Shown here: positions 63,864 through 64,000 of the stretch, in pieces
How the letters are laid out: the number at the start of each line of letters is the position of its first letter
Numbering within the stretch: the stretch's first letter is position 1
NCBI GenBank assembly: GCA_041617635.1
Contig: JBFJOO010000001.1
Span: forward strand, 86,285 to 150,284
Source of the DNA: JAABRB01 sp041617635
Lineage (GTDB): Bacteria; Pseudomonadota; Gammaproteobacteria; Burkholderiales; SG8-39
Length of the DNA: 64,000 nucleotides
Reading direction: 5' to 3'
Translations under genes and position numbers: made by a program
The notes under the pieces: model-generated
Databases searched by the model: none
What the model saw: only the letters and a program-made list of their open reading frames with translations
What the model was told of the DNA's origin: nothing

Positions 63864-63898
63864 AAAAAAGCCGGGGCGCGATTGACGCCGCCCCGGCT
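63864..63898 (-). terminator. Intrinsic terminator of the right-edge gene
   Basis: On the minus strand a 10-bp perfect stem AGCCGGGGCG/CGCCCCGGCT with a 10-nt loop runs into six T and then CTTTT. It separates the edge gene from the 67-aa protein gene. Confidence 0.9.
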
Positions 63899-63918
63899 CG
63901 GGTTTGCAGGTTGCGCGG

Positions 63919-64000
63919 CTAGTGCGTCGCGCCGAGCACCGTCTCGCCCTTGGGTATGCGGATCTCGTCGACCATGTCCTGGGTCTCCTTGTCGGGCGCA
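63919..64000 (-). CDS. Partial CDS, C-terminus of an unidentified protein (possible symporter)
   Basis: Only the last 26 residues are present: DKETQDMVDEIRIPKGETV then LGATH and TAG. The hydrophilic tail with DEIRIPKG reminds me of the C-terminus of VC_2705-type sodium/solute symporters, which are often neighbours of CBS-DUF294 and exonuclease genes, but this is a guess from too little sequence. The reading frame is supported by the terminator just after the stop. Confidence 0.5.
   Translation of the reverse strand, partial: APDKETQDMVDEIRIPKGETVLGATH

Overview
The window is strongly GC-rich chromosomal DNA, packed with short intergenic gaps and many ATGA or GTGA start/stop overlaps. Gene order points to a betaproteobacterium of a Burkholderiales/Nitrosomonadales-like kind. 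The evidence is thiS-thiG-trmB in a row, hemC-hemD-hemX-hemY beside algR-algZ and argH, hemA next to prfA with prmC and grxD nearby, a TAXI-type TRAP transporter and divergent modE/modABC. No phage, integrase, transposase or CRISPR array was seen, so this looks like core genome with a few accessory insertions and dispersed palindromic repeats.

Layout: 1-3.8 kb (minus) is an uncharacterised envelope operon: a coiled-coil periplasmic protein, a lipoprotein, a membrane-anchored TPR/PEGA protein and the start of a fourth gene. 3.9-11.3 kb (minus) is a complete oxidative pentose-phosphate operon (pgl, zwf, gnd, pgi, tal). It is headed by a HAD hydrolase and a histidine phosphatase that resembles sedoheptulose-1,7-bisphosphatase of the Shb17 type. 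11.4-14.1 kb is a large GH63-type glycosidase. 14.1-16.3 kb holds a B12-binding-type radical SAM protein followed by a broken chaC. 16.5-19.8 kb (plus) is a three-gene operon of a citryl-CoA-lyase-like protein, an acyl-CoA ligase and an SMP-30 protein. 19.9-21.6 kb is thiS-thiG-trmB, and 21.7-25 kb is a TAXI TRAP binding protein with a fused permease.

25-31.5 kb (minus) carries heme biosynthesis genes and the LytTR two-component pair AlgR/AlgZ, with a small thioredoxin-fold protein between them on the other strand. 31.6-35.3 kb (plus) has argH, a Ser/Thr kinase with a cyclic-nucleotide-binding domain, and a fructosamine-kinase-type gene. 35.5-43.7 kb is a hemA-prfA-prmC-grxD neighbourhood split by insertions: molybdate uptake (modABC with divergent modE), a CRP-family regulator, a candidate structured RNA and a small membrane protein. 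43.8-48.7 kb has terC, a second Ser/Thr kinase, a SYLF protein and two lipoproteins.

48.9-52.5 kb is an OmpR/QseB-type two-component system followed by a DegP/HtrA protease whose promoter region carries a perfect PmrA/QseB-type box. Next come a 2,6-dihydroxybenzoate (gamma-resorcylate) decarboxylase-like protein, a degenerate EAL protein, a CinA with a decayed C-terminal domain, and tRNA-Phe next to a partial duplication of its own 3' end. 56.7-63.7 kb (minus) is the most striking block. It is a translationally coupled operon of a transporter-type sensor kinase, a single-domain response regulator, a membrane PAS/pseudo-histidine-kinase fused to a DEDDh 3'-5' exonuclease, and a CBS/nucleotidyltransferase protein. 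The window ends in the C-terminus of another minus-strand gene preceded by its own terminator.

The best candidates for new biology are the sensor-exonuclease operon, the PmrA-box control of the lipoprotein-like DegP, the structured RNA near 40.8 kb, the Ser/Thr kinase/cNMP fusion and the noncanonical citrate-synthase-fold operon.
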